A stretch of DNA of 64,000 nt from Cupriavidus sp. P-10 (lineage in GTDB: Bacteria; Pseudomonadota; Gammaproteobacteria; Burkholderiales; Burkholderiaceae): assembly GCF_003402535.2 (NCBI RefSeq), contig NZ_AP025172.1:1488001-1552000 (forward strand). Direction: 5' to 3'. Positions 43,008 to 51,216 of this stretch are shown here, piece by piece. Made by a program: the position numbers and the translations under genes. The stretch's first letter is position 1, and the number at the start of each line of letters is the position of its first letter. The notes beneath the pieces were generated by a model. That model saw nothing but the letters and a program-made list of their open reading frames with translations. It was not told the DNA's origin and made no database searches.

Positions 43008-43062
43008 ACTTACGTAAAAATATAGCTAGTGCCTCGGCCACTGTCCATGGGAGAAACCCTAA
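43008..43062 (-). promoter_or_regulatory. Shared control element upstream of the SDR-Rieske operon (copy B)
   Basis: Plus-strand ACTTACGTAAAAATATAG (43008-43025) and GGGAGAAACCCTAA (43049-43062), 41 bp from start to start, match copy A at 33015-33069. On the minus strand TATATT serves as -10, and TGGACA, 17 nt upstream, is a plausible -35. The second block sits just upstream of that -35. The start codon at 42869 is 180 bp downstream of the second block. The 42870-43235 gap has no gene. Confidence 0.68.
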
Positions 43063-43102
43063 CTATCTGTGGTTGGCTGCCAGGCAGCTTGTGTGCACGA
43101 GT

Positions 43103-43118
43103 ACAGCACTAGTGCTGT
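43103..43118. repeat. Perfect 16-bp palindrome with adjacent hairpin
   Basis: ACAGCACTAGTGCTGT is a perfect palindrome. A second hairpin, TGCCTCG-TAC-CGAGGCA, follows at 43126-43142. Both lie between the porin 3' end and the SDR promoter. They could be an operator or a weak porin terminator. Confidence 0.5.
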
Positions 43119-43235
43119 GCAGGCGTGCCTCGTACCGAGGCATGGGTACCAACACGGAACGGCTCTTCGCCAGGCGGAAGCGATGCTCACCTCTCAGTTG
43201 GCCGCCCTCTCGGGGGTGCCTTCGCGCAGGTGCAA

Positions 43236-44381
43236 TCAGAAGAAGTGGCGAATCGCTGCCCGGATAAGGAGTTGGTTCCCATTCGACGAGACATTGGCCG
43301 CCCCGGGGACATATGCAACGTCAAGCACCGAACCGGTGGAATCCCCGCCGACGCGTTGGTAGATGGTCTGAATGTAGATATCAGTCCTCTTGGAAAAGGC
43401 ATAATCAGCCATCATCCCGAACGAGTGGTACACAGGATGCTGCTTGCCTGCCGTTGAGTCGAAGCGACCGCGCGTGTAGGTGTACATGGCACCAAGCCAG
43501 AATGCCGAGGTGAACTTGTACTTTCCGTTGACCTCGAAGTTCTGGAACCGGAGAGACGATAGCGTACCGGTCGGCGGCACAATCGGCCCTACGTAGCCTG
43601 AACTCTGCGGATCATTGACGTTGGTGTTCGAGTAAGTAAATCCCACATCCACCACACCCGCTTCGTAAATGACCCCCGCGCCAAAGATTCGCAGCTTGCT
43701 GCCCAGGAGGTTCTGGTCACCACTGTTGTTGATGGCGCCATACGACGTCGACGATGGATTGTCGGCCTGCAGGTAGCCCGTCGAAACGAGGATGCTACCG
43801 GCCTTGTACTGCGCGCCGAAGCTGAACTGCCGATTCTTCGCAAAGTTCGTATCGTCGCTGAAGCTGTACGTCCCGCCGACTTTGAAGCCGCCCAGCGCGG
43901 GACTCGTGTATTTCACGGTGTTGTTGACGCGGAAAGTGTTGATCAGGTTGTCATTGTCGTACGGGTGAGCAAACGCATAGCCACCCCATGTCCCCCCGAC
44001 CGACGTCTGCGCCAGGAAATCAACCACCGCGTCATACTGGCGGCCCAGCGTAATCGAGCCCAATGCCTGGTCCGAGAGGCCAATATACGCCTGACGTCCG
44101 AACAGCAGCCCGCCTTGAAACGCTCGGCCCGTATCCACGTCGAAGCCGTTCTCCAACTGGAACAAGGCCTTGACACCGCCGCCGAGGTCCTCCGTACCCT
44201 TCAGCCCCCAACGGCTACCGTGTGGAAAGCCACTCGCCATCTCGACTTGCCGGTGCCCGCCAACGTTGCTGGTGTAGTTGATACCCTCATCAAGCACGCC
44301 ATACAGCGTCACCGTGCCCTGTGCGGACGCGGTACCGGACATCGCCACGAGGGCAGCCACCAGCGATAAGCGAACTTTCAT
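43236..44381 (-). CDS. General porin (Burkholderiales OmpC-like trimeric porin)
   Basis: 381 aa from the ATG at 44381 with AGGAGAG upstream. The signal peptide MKVRLSLVAALVAMSGTASA is followed by QGTVTLYGVLDEGINYTSNV, GSRWGLKGTEDLGGGVKALF and QLENGFD, the hallmarks of the Gram-negative porin_4 family. It ends in RAAIRHFF, with the C-terminal Phe needed for outer-membrane insertion. It probably admits aromatic acids for the adjacent Rieske operon. Confidence 0.95.
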   Translation of the reverse strand: MKVRLSLVAALVAMSGTASAQGTVTLYGVLDEGINYTSNVGGHRQVEMASGFPHGSRWGLKGTEDLGGGVKALFQLENGFDVDTGRAFQGGLLFGRQAYIGLSDQALGSITLGRQYDAVVDFLAQTSVGGTWGGYAFAHPYDNDNLINTFRVNNTVKYTSPALGGFKVGGTYSFSDDTNFAKNRQFSFGAQYKAGSILVSTGYLQADNPSSTSYGAINNSGDQNLLGSKLRIFGAGVIYEAGVVDVGFTYSNTNVNDPQSSGYVGPIVPPTGTLSSLRFQNFEVNGKYKFTSAFWLGAMYTYTRGRFDSTAGKQHPVYHSFGMMADYAFSKRTDIYIQTIYQRVGGDSTGSVLDVAYVPGAANVSSNGNQLLIRAAIRHFF

Positions 44382-44488
44382 GTCTCTCTCCTGAATCCTT
44401 GTCACGCTCGACCGTGGCAAGAAGGCGAGCGCGTGCCAGCTGGCCAGTCGAATCTGGCCAGGGTGACTTTTTTTAGTATTGAAATTGG

Positions 44489-44509
44489 GGCGCTGCCGCG
44501 GGCAGCGCC
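44489..44509. terminator. Hairpin between the YddG-like gene and the porin gene
   Basis: A perfect 9-bp stem, GGCGCTGCC and GGCAGCGCC around GCG, lies 9 bp from the porin-proximal end of the exporter's neighbourhood. Both flanking genes are on the minus strand, so it sits after the porin start and before the exporter stop at 44518. It has no T-run and may instead be a stabilising 3' structure. Confidence 0.35.
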
Positions 44510-44517
44510 GGTGATGC

Positions 44518-45462
44518 CTACTGACTTTGCAAGCGCTCGTCCGGATGGGACTGTTTCGACGATGGCGATGGTCTCGTGCCCTGCCCTCGTGTAGCAAACC
44601 AGCAAAGAATGGAGCCTGCGCAAACCATGGCAGCCCCCTTCCAGAAGGCAAACGAGAGCGGTGCCTGGAGAAGCGCAGCCGCCAAGGCTGCGGACAACAC
44701 GGGAATGAAGTACGAGGCGCCCGCAAGGATCGTCACGTTCCCGTGCAGAATGCCGACATTCCAGGCGGCGTAGCCAAATCCCATGGCTGCCGCCGCCAAC
44801 GCGAGGTAGACGATCCCGTGATAGGTAACTTCTATCCCGCCGCTTTCTGTCGTGAAGTACTTCAGCCACAACGCCAGCGCCGTCAGCGCGAAGAACAGCG
44901 TGATGCCATTCTTGCCATTAGCCATCCTGGTGGTCACGGTGCAATAGGCCGCCCAGATCAGCGCACCTGAAAATGCCAGCCCATAGCTGAGGGGATTGGT
45001 CTTGATGTTCTCGACCATGCCAGCAACGTCCAGGCCCTGGTCTCCGCCCAGTACCAGGCAGATGCCGATAATCGCTACAGCGAAGCCTGGCACGATCAGC
45101 CAGTTGGACTTCTGTTTATTGAACGCAATGGCAGCCAGCATCGTGAAGCTCGGCCAGAGATAGTTGACCATTCCGACCTCGATGGCTTGCCGGCCGCTGT
45201 TTGCATAGCCGATAGACAGCGACAGGCAAAGCTCGTACGCAACGAAAAGGATGCTGCCCCAGAACAGATAGCGCCCGGTGAATTGCCGGACCTTTGTGAG
45301 TCCGACCGTGAAAGACAGCAATATGGCGCCGACCGTATAAATGAGAGCGGCACCGCCGGTAGCGCCGAAGCTTTCACTCACGCCACGAATCAAGCCGACA
45401 ATCGAGCTCCATAGCAGAACTGCGATCAGCCCAATCAGCGTTGCTTTTCTCTTGCCTTGCAT
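44518..45462 (-). CDS. YddG-like DMT/EamA-family exporter
   Basis: 314 aa with ten predicted transmembrane helices. MQGKRKATLIGLIAVLLWSSIVGLIRGVSE, SGRQAIEVGMVNYLWPS and FGYAAWNVGILHGNVTIL match YddG, an inner-membrane exporter of aromatic amino acids and toxic aromatics. The C-terminal 25 residues are polar. It is the gene before the porin on the same strand. A role in exporting an aromatic intermediate is plausible but inferred. Confidence 0.9.
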   Translation of the reverse strand: MQGKRKATLIGLIAVLLWSSIVGLIRGVSESFGATGGAALIYTVGAILLSFTVGLTKVRQFTGRYLFWGSILFVAYELCLSLSIGYANSGRQAIEVGMVNYLWPSFTMLAAIAFNKQKSNWLIVPGFAVAIIGICLVLGGDQGLDVAGMVENIKTNPLSYGLAFSGALIWAAYCTVTTRMANGKNGITLFFALTALALWLKYFTTESGGIEVTYHGIVYLALAAAAMGFGYAAWNVGILHGNVTILAGASYFIPVLSAALAAALLQAPLSFAFWKGAAMVCAGSILCWFATRGQGTRPSPSSKQSHPDERLQSQ

Positions 45463-45637
45463 GACAGCACTTACGGTTGGTCATCGAACGAGAGCGGAGC
45501 AGCTGCTTGATCGACGAGGATAGTTGACGACTGATTAACGAGTTTCGACCAGTATTGCGCCCTGGTTGCCCAGCGTGGCGTCGAGGGCAGCGCCATGGCA
45601 TTCGTCCATGGCGCCCTCCCCCGACGGCCGCTACCTG

Positions 45638-47131
45638 CTATGCCGGCACGTCGATCCAGATGGTTTTCATCTCGGTGTACTGGTCATGAGCCCAAATCGA
45701 CTTGTCCCGCCCGCCGAATCCCGACTCCTTGTAGCCGCCAAAAGGCGTGGTGATATCGCCTTCCCCAAAACAGTTTACCGTTACAACGCCGGCGCGGATT
45801 TCCCGCGACAGTCGAATGGCACTGTTCAGGTTGCTCGTGTAGACCGAGGCAGCCAGGCCATAGACCGAATCATTCGCCAGCGCAATGGCTTCTTCAGTGC
45901 TGTCAAACGTCGTCACGGACAGGATCGGCCCGAAGATTTCCTCCCTGAACAGGCGACTATCCTTGCCCACGCCGTCCACCACCGTCGGCTCGACGAAGTT
46001 ACCTGCTTGCGTACTTCCGCCAAATGCTACGGACAGTTTTTCGTCTGCAGCCTGTTCGATGTAGGAGCGAACCTTCTCGAAGTGCGCTTCACTTACCAGC
46101 GAACCAACGCGGAATTCCGGATCGATCGGGTTGCCCATCTTCCATTCGCGCATATGAACGCCAATTCGGGTCAACAGTTCGTCCTTGATATCGGCATGAA
46201 CGATCAGACGCGAGGAAGCCGAGCAGTTTTCGCCCATGTTCCAGAACGCACCGTTGACGACATGCTGTGCCACGGCATCGATGTCCTCGATGTCCTTCAT
46301 CACGACCGCGGGATTCTTCCCCCCGCATTCGAGGACAATGCGCTTCAGGTTCGATTCCGCGGCGTACTTGAGGAAGAGCCGCCCGGTGGCCGTCGAACCC
46401 GTAAAGCTGACCATGGAGACGTCCATGTGCATGCCCAGCGGCTCGCCTACTTCCTTGCCACCGCCTGGCAGGACGTTAAAGACCCCGGCCGGGACGCCGG
46501 CTTCATGGGCAAGCTCTGCCACCCGAAGGGCCGTCAACGTGGTTTCCTTGGCCGGTTTGACAACAACGGAGCATCCGGCCGCCAGGGACGGACCAATCTT
46601 CCAGGCGAGCATCAGCAGCGGAAAATTCCACGGCAGAACGAGACCGACCACGCCAATAGGTTCGCGCACGACCAGTGATAGCGCATTCGAGCCGACAGGC
46701 GCGGTGCTGTCATAGATCTTGTCGATGAGTTCGGCATGCCACCGGATGGTATGGATGGTCTCCGGGACGTCGGTGTTCTGGCACTCCCGGATCGGCTTGC
46801 CGCTGTCCAGGCTTTCCATGACCGCCAGTTCGTGCGCGTGCGCCTCGAGCAGGTCGGCGAACCGGAGCAGCACGCTCTTGCGCTCGCCTGGCGAGCGACG
46901 ATGCCAGCGGCCATCCTCGAACGCGGCCTTGGCCTTCGCCACGGCGATATCGACGTCGCGCGCATCGCAGGCGGAGATTTCCGTGAGGACTTCTCCGGTT
47001 GCCGGATTGGTGGTCTGGAACGTTTTGCCAGACACCGAACGGACAAAGGCTCCGTCGACAAATGCCTGCGTCGGCAGTTTCAACTTTCCGGCCAGCGCGG
47101 CGTATTCGGCAGCAGTGAGAAGTTGTGCCAT
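45638..47131 (-). CDS. NAD(P)-dependent aldehyde dehydrogenase (PuuC/GabD-like)
   Basis: 497 aa, full length. It has the cofactor and catalytic motifs PLGVV-type block IGVVGLVLPWNFPLLMLAWK, FTGSTATGR, the Glu in LECGGKNPAVV and the Cys in FWNMGENCSASSR. Closest family features are those of gamma-aminobutyraldehyde or gamma-glutamyl-aminobutyraldehyde dehydrogenases. Its ATG shares a base with the stop of the DapA-family gene (TGATG), so it is coupled to it. 2-Oxoglutarate semialdehyde or an aminoaldehyde is the likely substrate. Confidence 0.92.
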   Translation of the reverse strand: MAQLLTAAEYAALAGKLKLPTQAFVDGAFVRSVSGKTFQTTNPATGEVLTEISACDARDVDIAVAKAKAAFEDGRWHRRSPGERKSVLLRFADLLEAHAHELAVMESLDSGKPIRECQNTDVPETIHTIRWHAELIDKIYDSTAPVGSNALSLVVREPIGVVGLVLPWNFPLLMLAWKIGPSLAAGCSVVVKPAKETTLTALRVAELAHEAGVPAGVFNVLPGGGKEVGEPLGMHMDVSMVSFTGSTATGRLFLKYAAESNLKRIVLECGGKNPAVVMKDIEDIDAVAQHVVNGAFWNMGENCSASSRLIVHADIKDELLTRIGVHMREWKMGNPIDPEFRVGSLVSEAHFEKVRSYIEQAADEKLSVAFGGSTQAGNFVEPTVVDGVGKDSRLFREEIFGPILSVTTFDSTEEAIALANDSVYGLAASVYTSNLNSAIRLSREIRAGVVTVNCFGEGDITTPFGGYKESGFGGRDKSIWAHDQYTEMKTIWIDVPA

Positions 47132-48039
47132 CAGACCTTCTCCCCGACGATCGCGGCGACTTGCCGCTTGAGTTCGACGACGATTGCCTGCAGCCGGCGC
47201 TTCTCGGCGTCATCGAGGTCCTGCAGCGGCGCCCTCACCCCGCCCGGGCGCAGGCCTGCCAGCGCGCAGCCATGCTTGATAGACTGCACAAACTTTCCAC
47301 CTTCCAGGAAGTCCATCAACGGCATCAGGGCAGACATGATGCGGCGCCCCTTGTCGAAGTTCTTTTCAATCACGCATGCTTCGTACAGCGCGATATGTTC
47401 GCGAGGGATGAAGTTCGACCCTGCGCAAACCCAGCTTTGCGCGCCCCAGGCAAAGAACTCCAGAGCCTGGTCGTCCCAGCCGCACGAAATGCCGATGTCA
47501 TGGAACTCGGTGGCGAGCATGTGCAGTTGCGACGCCTGGCCGGAGCTTTCCTTGATGGCCACAAAGTTCTTCGACGCCGACGTAACGGTACGGAAGTACT
47601 CGCGCCCCATCGACACGCCCATTCTCCCGGGGTAGTTGTAGAGCATGATGGGCAAACCCGCGGCTTTGTCGATAGCGAGTGCGTGGGCGGCATTCTCCGC
47701 TTCGGTAGGCAGCGCATAGGGCGGCGAGCCAACGAGAATGGCGTCGGCCTTGATGGCCCTGGCTGCGGTGGCGTATTGAATCGACTCTTCCGTACGCACA
47801 GCACCGGTCCCGACGATAAGTTGGGCCCGCGAACCGATGACCTCTTTGGCGTGCGCGGCGAGTGCCAGGCGCTCTTCCGTCGTGTGCGCATAGTACTCGC
47901 CAGTCGAGCCGGCGACGATGATGCCGTGCACGCCTGCCTCGATCAGCGATTCCAGCACTTCCGCGTAGGCTGTATGGTCGATATTGCCTTCCGAAGTCAG
48001 CGGCGCGATAGCCGGGGTGTAAATGCCTTGAAATTTCAT
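47131..48039 (-). CDS. DapA (N-acetylneuraminate lyase) family aldolase/deaminase
   Basis: 302 aa. The Schiff-base Lys is in FVAIKESSGQ, the Tyr in IMLYNYPGRMG, and STGEYYAHTTEER is the typical early loop (GSTGE). The family includes dihydrodipicolinate synthase, KDG aldolase/dehydratase and 1-pyrroline-4-hydroxy-2-carboxylate deaminase. Next to an amine oxidase and an aldehyde dehydrogenase, a deaminase/dehydratase role in amino-acid or hydroxyproline breakdown is plausible. True lysine synthesis is unlikely here. Confidence 0.9.
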   Translation of the reverse strand: MKFQGIYTPAIAPLTSEGNIDHTAYAEVLESLIEAGVHGIIVAGSTGEYYAHTTEERLALAAHAKEVIGSRAQLIVGTGAVRTEESIQYATAARAIKADAILVGSPPYALPTEAENAAHALAIDKAAGLPIMLYNYPGRMGVSMGREYFRTVTSASKNFVAIKESSGQASQLHMLATEFHDIGISCGWDDQALEFFAWGAQSWVCAGSNFIPREHIALYEACVIEKNFDKGRRIMSALMPLMDFLEGGKFVQSIKHGCALAGLRPGGVRAPLQDLDDAEKRRLQAIVVELKRQVAAIVGEKV

Positions 48040-48082
48040 GGTTGCTCCGTAAAACGGGAAATAGTGTGATGGGATGTTCGGA

Positions 48083-49411
48083 CTAGCGGCTCAGAGATGC
48101 CGCTTCCTGAAGACTCAGCGAGCGGGTCTCGGGAGCAAGTGCCACGGACACGAGCAAGCCAACCAGCGTGACGCCTGCAGCGGCGTACATCGTGAAGCCG
48201 ATGCCGTAGCTCTGCAGCGCGATGGGTACCAACCAGGTCCCGATGGCGGCGCCGATCCGGGACAGCGATGCCCCCAAACCTACGGCGGCAGAACGGATTT
48301 CAGTGGGGAAGAGTTCGTTGGGATAGACCAGTTGCAGCACCTGCGCTCCACCAATGATGACGGCGTAGGCACCGAACAGGACCAGCACGAGCATTTCCGT
48401 GCCATCGGAGAAAGCGCCGAGCCCCAGCAGTGCCAGACCCGACCACAGGAAGCTGTGGATCAGCATGCTGCGCCGGCCGATGACGTTGATTAGCTTCGTA
48501 GCGATATAGCAGCCGACAACGAAGAGCATGGTGATGGCGACAGATCCGTAGGAAGCCCATGCACCTTTGAGATTCAGTGCTGCCAGCACCGTCGGTGCGA
48601 ATGCATACACCGCAAACACCGGAATCACGGAGCAGCTCCAGAAAACTGAAACGAAGAGCATGCGTTTGCCGTATCCGGAATGCAGCAGACTGAGAAGAGA
48701 TACTTTCGTCTCGGCGGGCTGCTCGGGAAGGTTCTTCAGCGAGAACGCCGGCCCATAGACCTTCTTGATGACCCGTTCGGCCTCCGCGGTCCGGCCCTTG
48801 CTGATGAGCCAGCGCGGCGACTCGGGTGTACCGAGACGCAGCAGGAGCAGCACTACCCCAATGACCGCCGGACTGGCGAGCACCAGACGCCAGGCGTCGG
48901 TGCGACCGGTATCGAGAAGCGCATTACCGACAACGTAAGCCAATGCCGCCCCTGCGAACCACAGGATAGTCAGCATGGCCAGCCGAGGACCCCGATACTT
49001 CTTCGGCATGAACTCCACCAGCAGGGAGCCGGCGACGGGATATTCGAATCCGACGCCAATCCCAATCAGGAACCGGAGCGCGAAAAGCTCGATGCCGGAA
49101 CTCGCCCAGAACTGCGCCAGCGAGCACAGGACGAAAATTGCCGGCCCGAAGAAATACAGCTTCTGGCGTCCAAGGCGACCGGTCAGAAGCCCGCCGAGAA
49201 AGCCACCGAAGAAGATGCCGATGAGCGCCGACGCCGCAATCATGCCCTGCCAGAAGCTTGTCAGCTCCAGGGCGGCAGCCAGCGGCACCATGGCGACACC
49301 AATGATGCTCAGCACGTAGCCATCCAGGACCCAGCCACCGCCTGAGCGCACGCAGAGCAACTGATGAAAAGCATTGAGAGGAACGTCCTCGACCGACTGA
49401 TGATTCGCCAC
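48083..49411 (-). CDS. MFS transporter (sugar-porter/SV2-like)
   Basis: 442 aa starting with GTG at 49411, AGGAGA upstream. Twelve helices are visible, with WVLDGYVLSIIGVAM in helix 1, GGLLTGRLGRQKLYF in loop 2-3, PESPRWLISKGRTAEAE after helix 6 (sugar-porter style) and LFPTEIRSAAVGLG in the second half. It should import the substrate of the flanking amine oxidase/DapA/ALDH genes. It is co-directional with them, 43 bp upstream of the DapA gene. Confidence 0.88.
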   Translation of the reverse strand: MANHQSVEDVPLNAFHQLLCVRSGGGWVLDGYVLSIIGVAMVPLAAALELTSFWQGMIAASALIGIFFGGFLGGLLTGRLGRQKLYFFGPAIFVLCSLAQFWASSGIELFALRFLIGIGVGFEYPVAGSLLVEFMPKKYRGPRLAMLTILWFAGAALAYVVGNALLDTGRTDAWRLVLASPAVIGVVLLLLRLGTPESPRWLISKGRTAEAERVIKKVYGPAFSLKNLPEQPAETKVSLLSLLHSGYGKRMLFVSVFWSCSVIPVFAVYAFAPTVLAALNLKGAWASYGSVAITMLFVVGCYIATKLINVIGRRSMLIHSFLWSGLALLGLGAFSDGTEMLVLVLFGAYAVIIGGAQVLQLVYPNELFPTEIRSAAVGLGASLSRIGAAIGTWLVPIALQSYGIGFTMYAAAGVTLVGLLVSVALAPETRSLSLQEAASLSR

Positions 49412-49548
49412 GCTTTGTCTCCTGCTAGTGCCCGGAAATCGCGTTGCGCGCGATTCCGAGTCTCGTCAATGAAATAACTGGTTATCCGGTTTCCGTGAAC
49501 CGACTGCTATGCGGCTTGATTTCAGGCCTGGTCCTGGCAAGCCTGGTG

Positions 49549-50865
49549 CTAGACCTCCCTCCCCGCTCGATGCTGGCCGAGCCAAAGATTGGCGTTCACC
49601 CCCAGGGACAGGAGCGGCTCGGGAGGGTTCTTGTTAGGTTTCGGTGAGGCAAGCAGGAAGTCGATCAGCGGGTCTCGCTTCCCGGCCAGATGGTCAGCCA
49701 GCAGCTTGCCCGTTACGGTTCCGCGGGTGACCCCCAGACCGTTGCAGCAGAGCGCGCCATAGACATTCGGGGCTAGCTGGCCAAAGTGGCCCATGTGATT
49801 GCGCGACATCGCCAGCGAACCGCCCCACGTGTACTCGAATGCGACATCCGGCAGCATCGGAAAGCGCCGTTCAAATGAAGTCCGATGGCATTGGACAAAC
49901 CGGTCCAGATACTCCTGTTTGCTGCGCCCGTCGCGATTGAAGCTGAAGCTGTTGCGGACCAGGATGCGGTTGTCGTGGGTGCGGCGCAGCGTCGTGCCGA
50001 ACGGATCGGCAGGAATCAGCCCCCAGAATTCCTTCCCCCCCAGGCGCTCCTGCTCGGCCGTCGTCAGCGGACGGGTGAGGCTGGCGTAGGTAAAGATGGG
50101 CAGCATCGTGCCCTGCAGGAAGCCGAAGCGCTGGCCAAAAGCATTGTTTGCGAGCACCAGGGTGTCAGCGATGATGCGGCCATTCGCATGGGACAGAACG
50201 ATCTTGTCGCCGTACTCCACGTCCGTGATGGGCGTGTGTTCGTACAGGCTGACATTCGGAGGCAGGCAGTTCGCCAGTCCTTTAACCAGCGCTGACGGCT
50301 GGACGAGCGCCGTTCCCGGCGTGAACAAGGCTTTCTTGTAGAACGAGATCCCGATGTGGTCGGGCAAGCCTGCGCCCTCGATCATTTCGTAGGGCTGACC
50401 CAGCTTGTCCAGGCCCCGGCGATACGCGTCCAATACCGCGATACCCCTGTCTTCGACCGCTGCCTGGTACTTGCCGGACGGCCGGAGATGGCAATCGATC
50501 TGGAATTCCTCAACCAGCGACTTCAGGATCTTCTGCCCAGTCAGATTGAGGCTCAGGCACTTCTGCGCAGTTGCGATATCGCCGATGTAGTCATCAGCCC
50601 CGATGTCGTGGGGCAGGTCAATCGCAAATCCTGCGTTTCGTCCGGACGCGCCATACCCGACTTCTTGCGCTTCCACCAGCACGATTTCGTCGTGCGGGAA
50701 GTTGAGGGCCAGTTGCCGGGCCGACGCGAGTCCCGTGAACCCTGCGCCGACCACCACCCATCGTGCCTTGGTCGTCCCGGTATGGGACGGCATGGGCTTG
50801 CGCGGAGGGCTCAAATGAAACCAGCCGCAGGTCGAATCGTCGGCTGGAAGGGCTGTAACTCGCAT
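49549..50865 (-). CDS. FAD-dependent amine/amino-acid oxidoreductase (DAO family, PuuB/OrdL-like)
   Basis: 438 aa; an in-frame ATG at 50793 is an alternative. The Rossmann motif WVVVGAGFTGLASARQLA is followed by VEAQEVGYGASGRNAGFAID and the C-terminal GALCCNGLGVTRGTVTGKLL. PuuB-type enzymes oxidise gamma-glutamylputrescine; relatives oxidise secondary amines and cyclic amino acids. It is the first gene of the operon 50865-45638. A GntR-type operator lies 57 bp upstream. Confidence 0.9.
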   Translation of the reverse strand: MRVTALPADDSTCGWFHLSPPRKPMPSHTGTTKARWVVVGAGFTGLASARQLALNFPHDEIVLVEAQEVGYGASGRNAGFAIDLPHDIGADDYIGDIATAQKCLSLNLTGQKILKSLVEEFQIDCHLRPSGKYQAAVEDRGIAVLDAYRRGLDKLGQPYEMIEGAGLPDHIGISFYKKALFTPGTALVQPSALVKGLANCLPPNVSLYEHTPITDVEYGDKIVLSHANGRIIADTLVLANNAFGQRFGFLQGTMLPIFTYASLTRPLTTAEQERLGGKEFWGLIPADPFGTTLRRTHDNRILVRNSFSFNRDGRSKQEYLDRFVQCHRTSFERRFPMLPDVAFEYTWGGSLAMSRNHMGHFGQLAPNVYGALCCNGLGVTRGTVTGKLLADHLAGKRDPLIDFLLASPKPNKNPPEPLLSLGVNANLWLGQHRAGREV

Positions 50866-50921
50866 GGTCTATCGTCTCGCTCGGATCGCCTCGATGCTCG
50901 TAAGACATCCTGTCGGCGATG

Positions 50922-50940
50922 TGTCTATCATTTGTAGACA
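50922..50940. promoter_or_regulatory. GntR operator site 1
   Basis: TGTCTATCATTTGTAGACA, a 19-bp palindrome TGTCTA-N7-TAGACA, lies 57 bp upstream of the FAD oxidase start. It is matched by site 2 near the GntR start. The rest of the 50866-51216 gap shows no gene. Confidence 0.75.
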
Positions 50941-51186
50941 GAGAATAGTTCAACGATAGGCTAGCTCCTATCCGGGTTTACGCGCGTTATCTCGCGTCAA
51001 ATAGTGCTGCATTAGCTACTAAATAGACGGATTGCTGGGGAATACGTGGGGAGGCAGATGGACAGGAACGGGCGCAAGCGCAGCCGTCGCCGCGGCTTGG
51101 GAGGCAAAAGCGGCGTATGAGTAGTCGCTTCGAACGTGAGCCAGGAGTTGGGCCCCCACGGAACGATCCCTGAATTTTTAATATAC

Positions 51187-51205
51187 TGTCTACGATTGAT
51201 AGACA
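51187..51205. promoter_or_regulatory. GntR operator site 2
   Basis: TGTCTACGATTGATAGACA has the same half sites and 7-bp spacing as site 1. It ends 11 bp before the GntR start codon, so binding would block its own expression. Confidence 0.75.
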
Positions 51206-51216
51206 TTGGACCGCGA

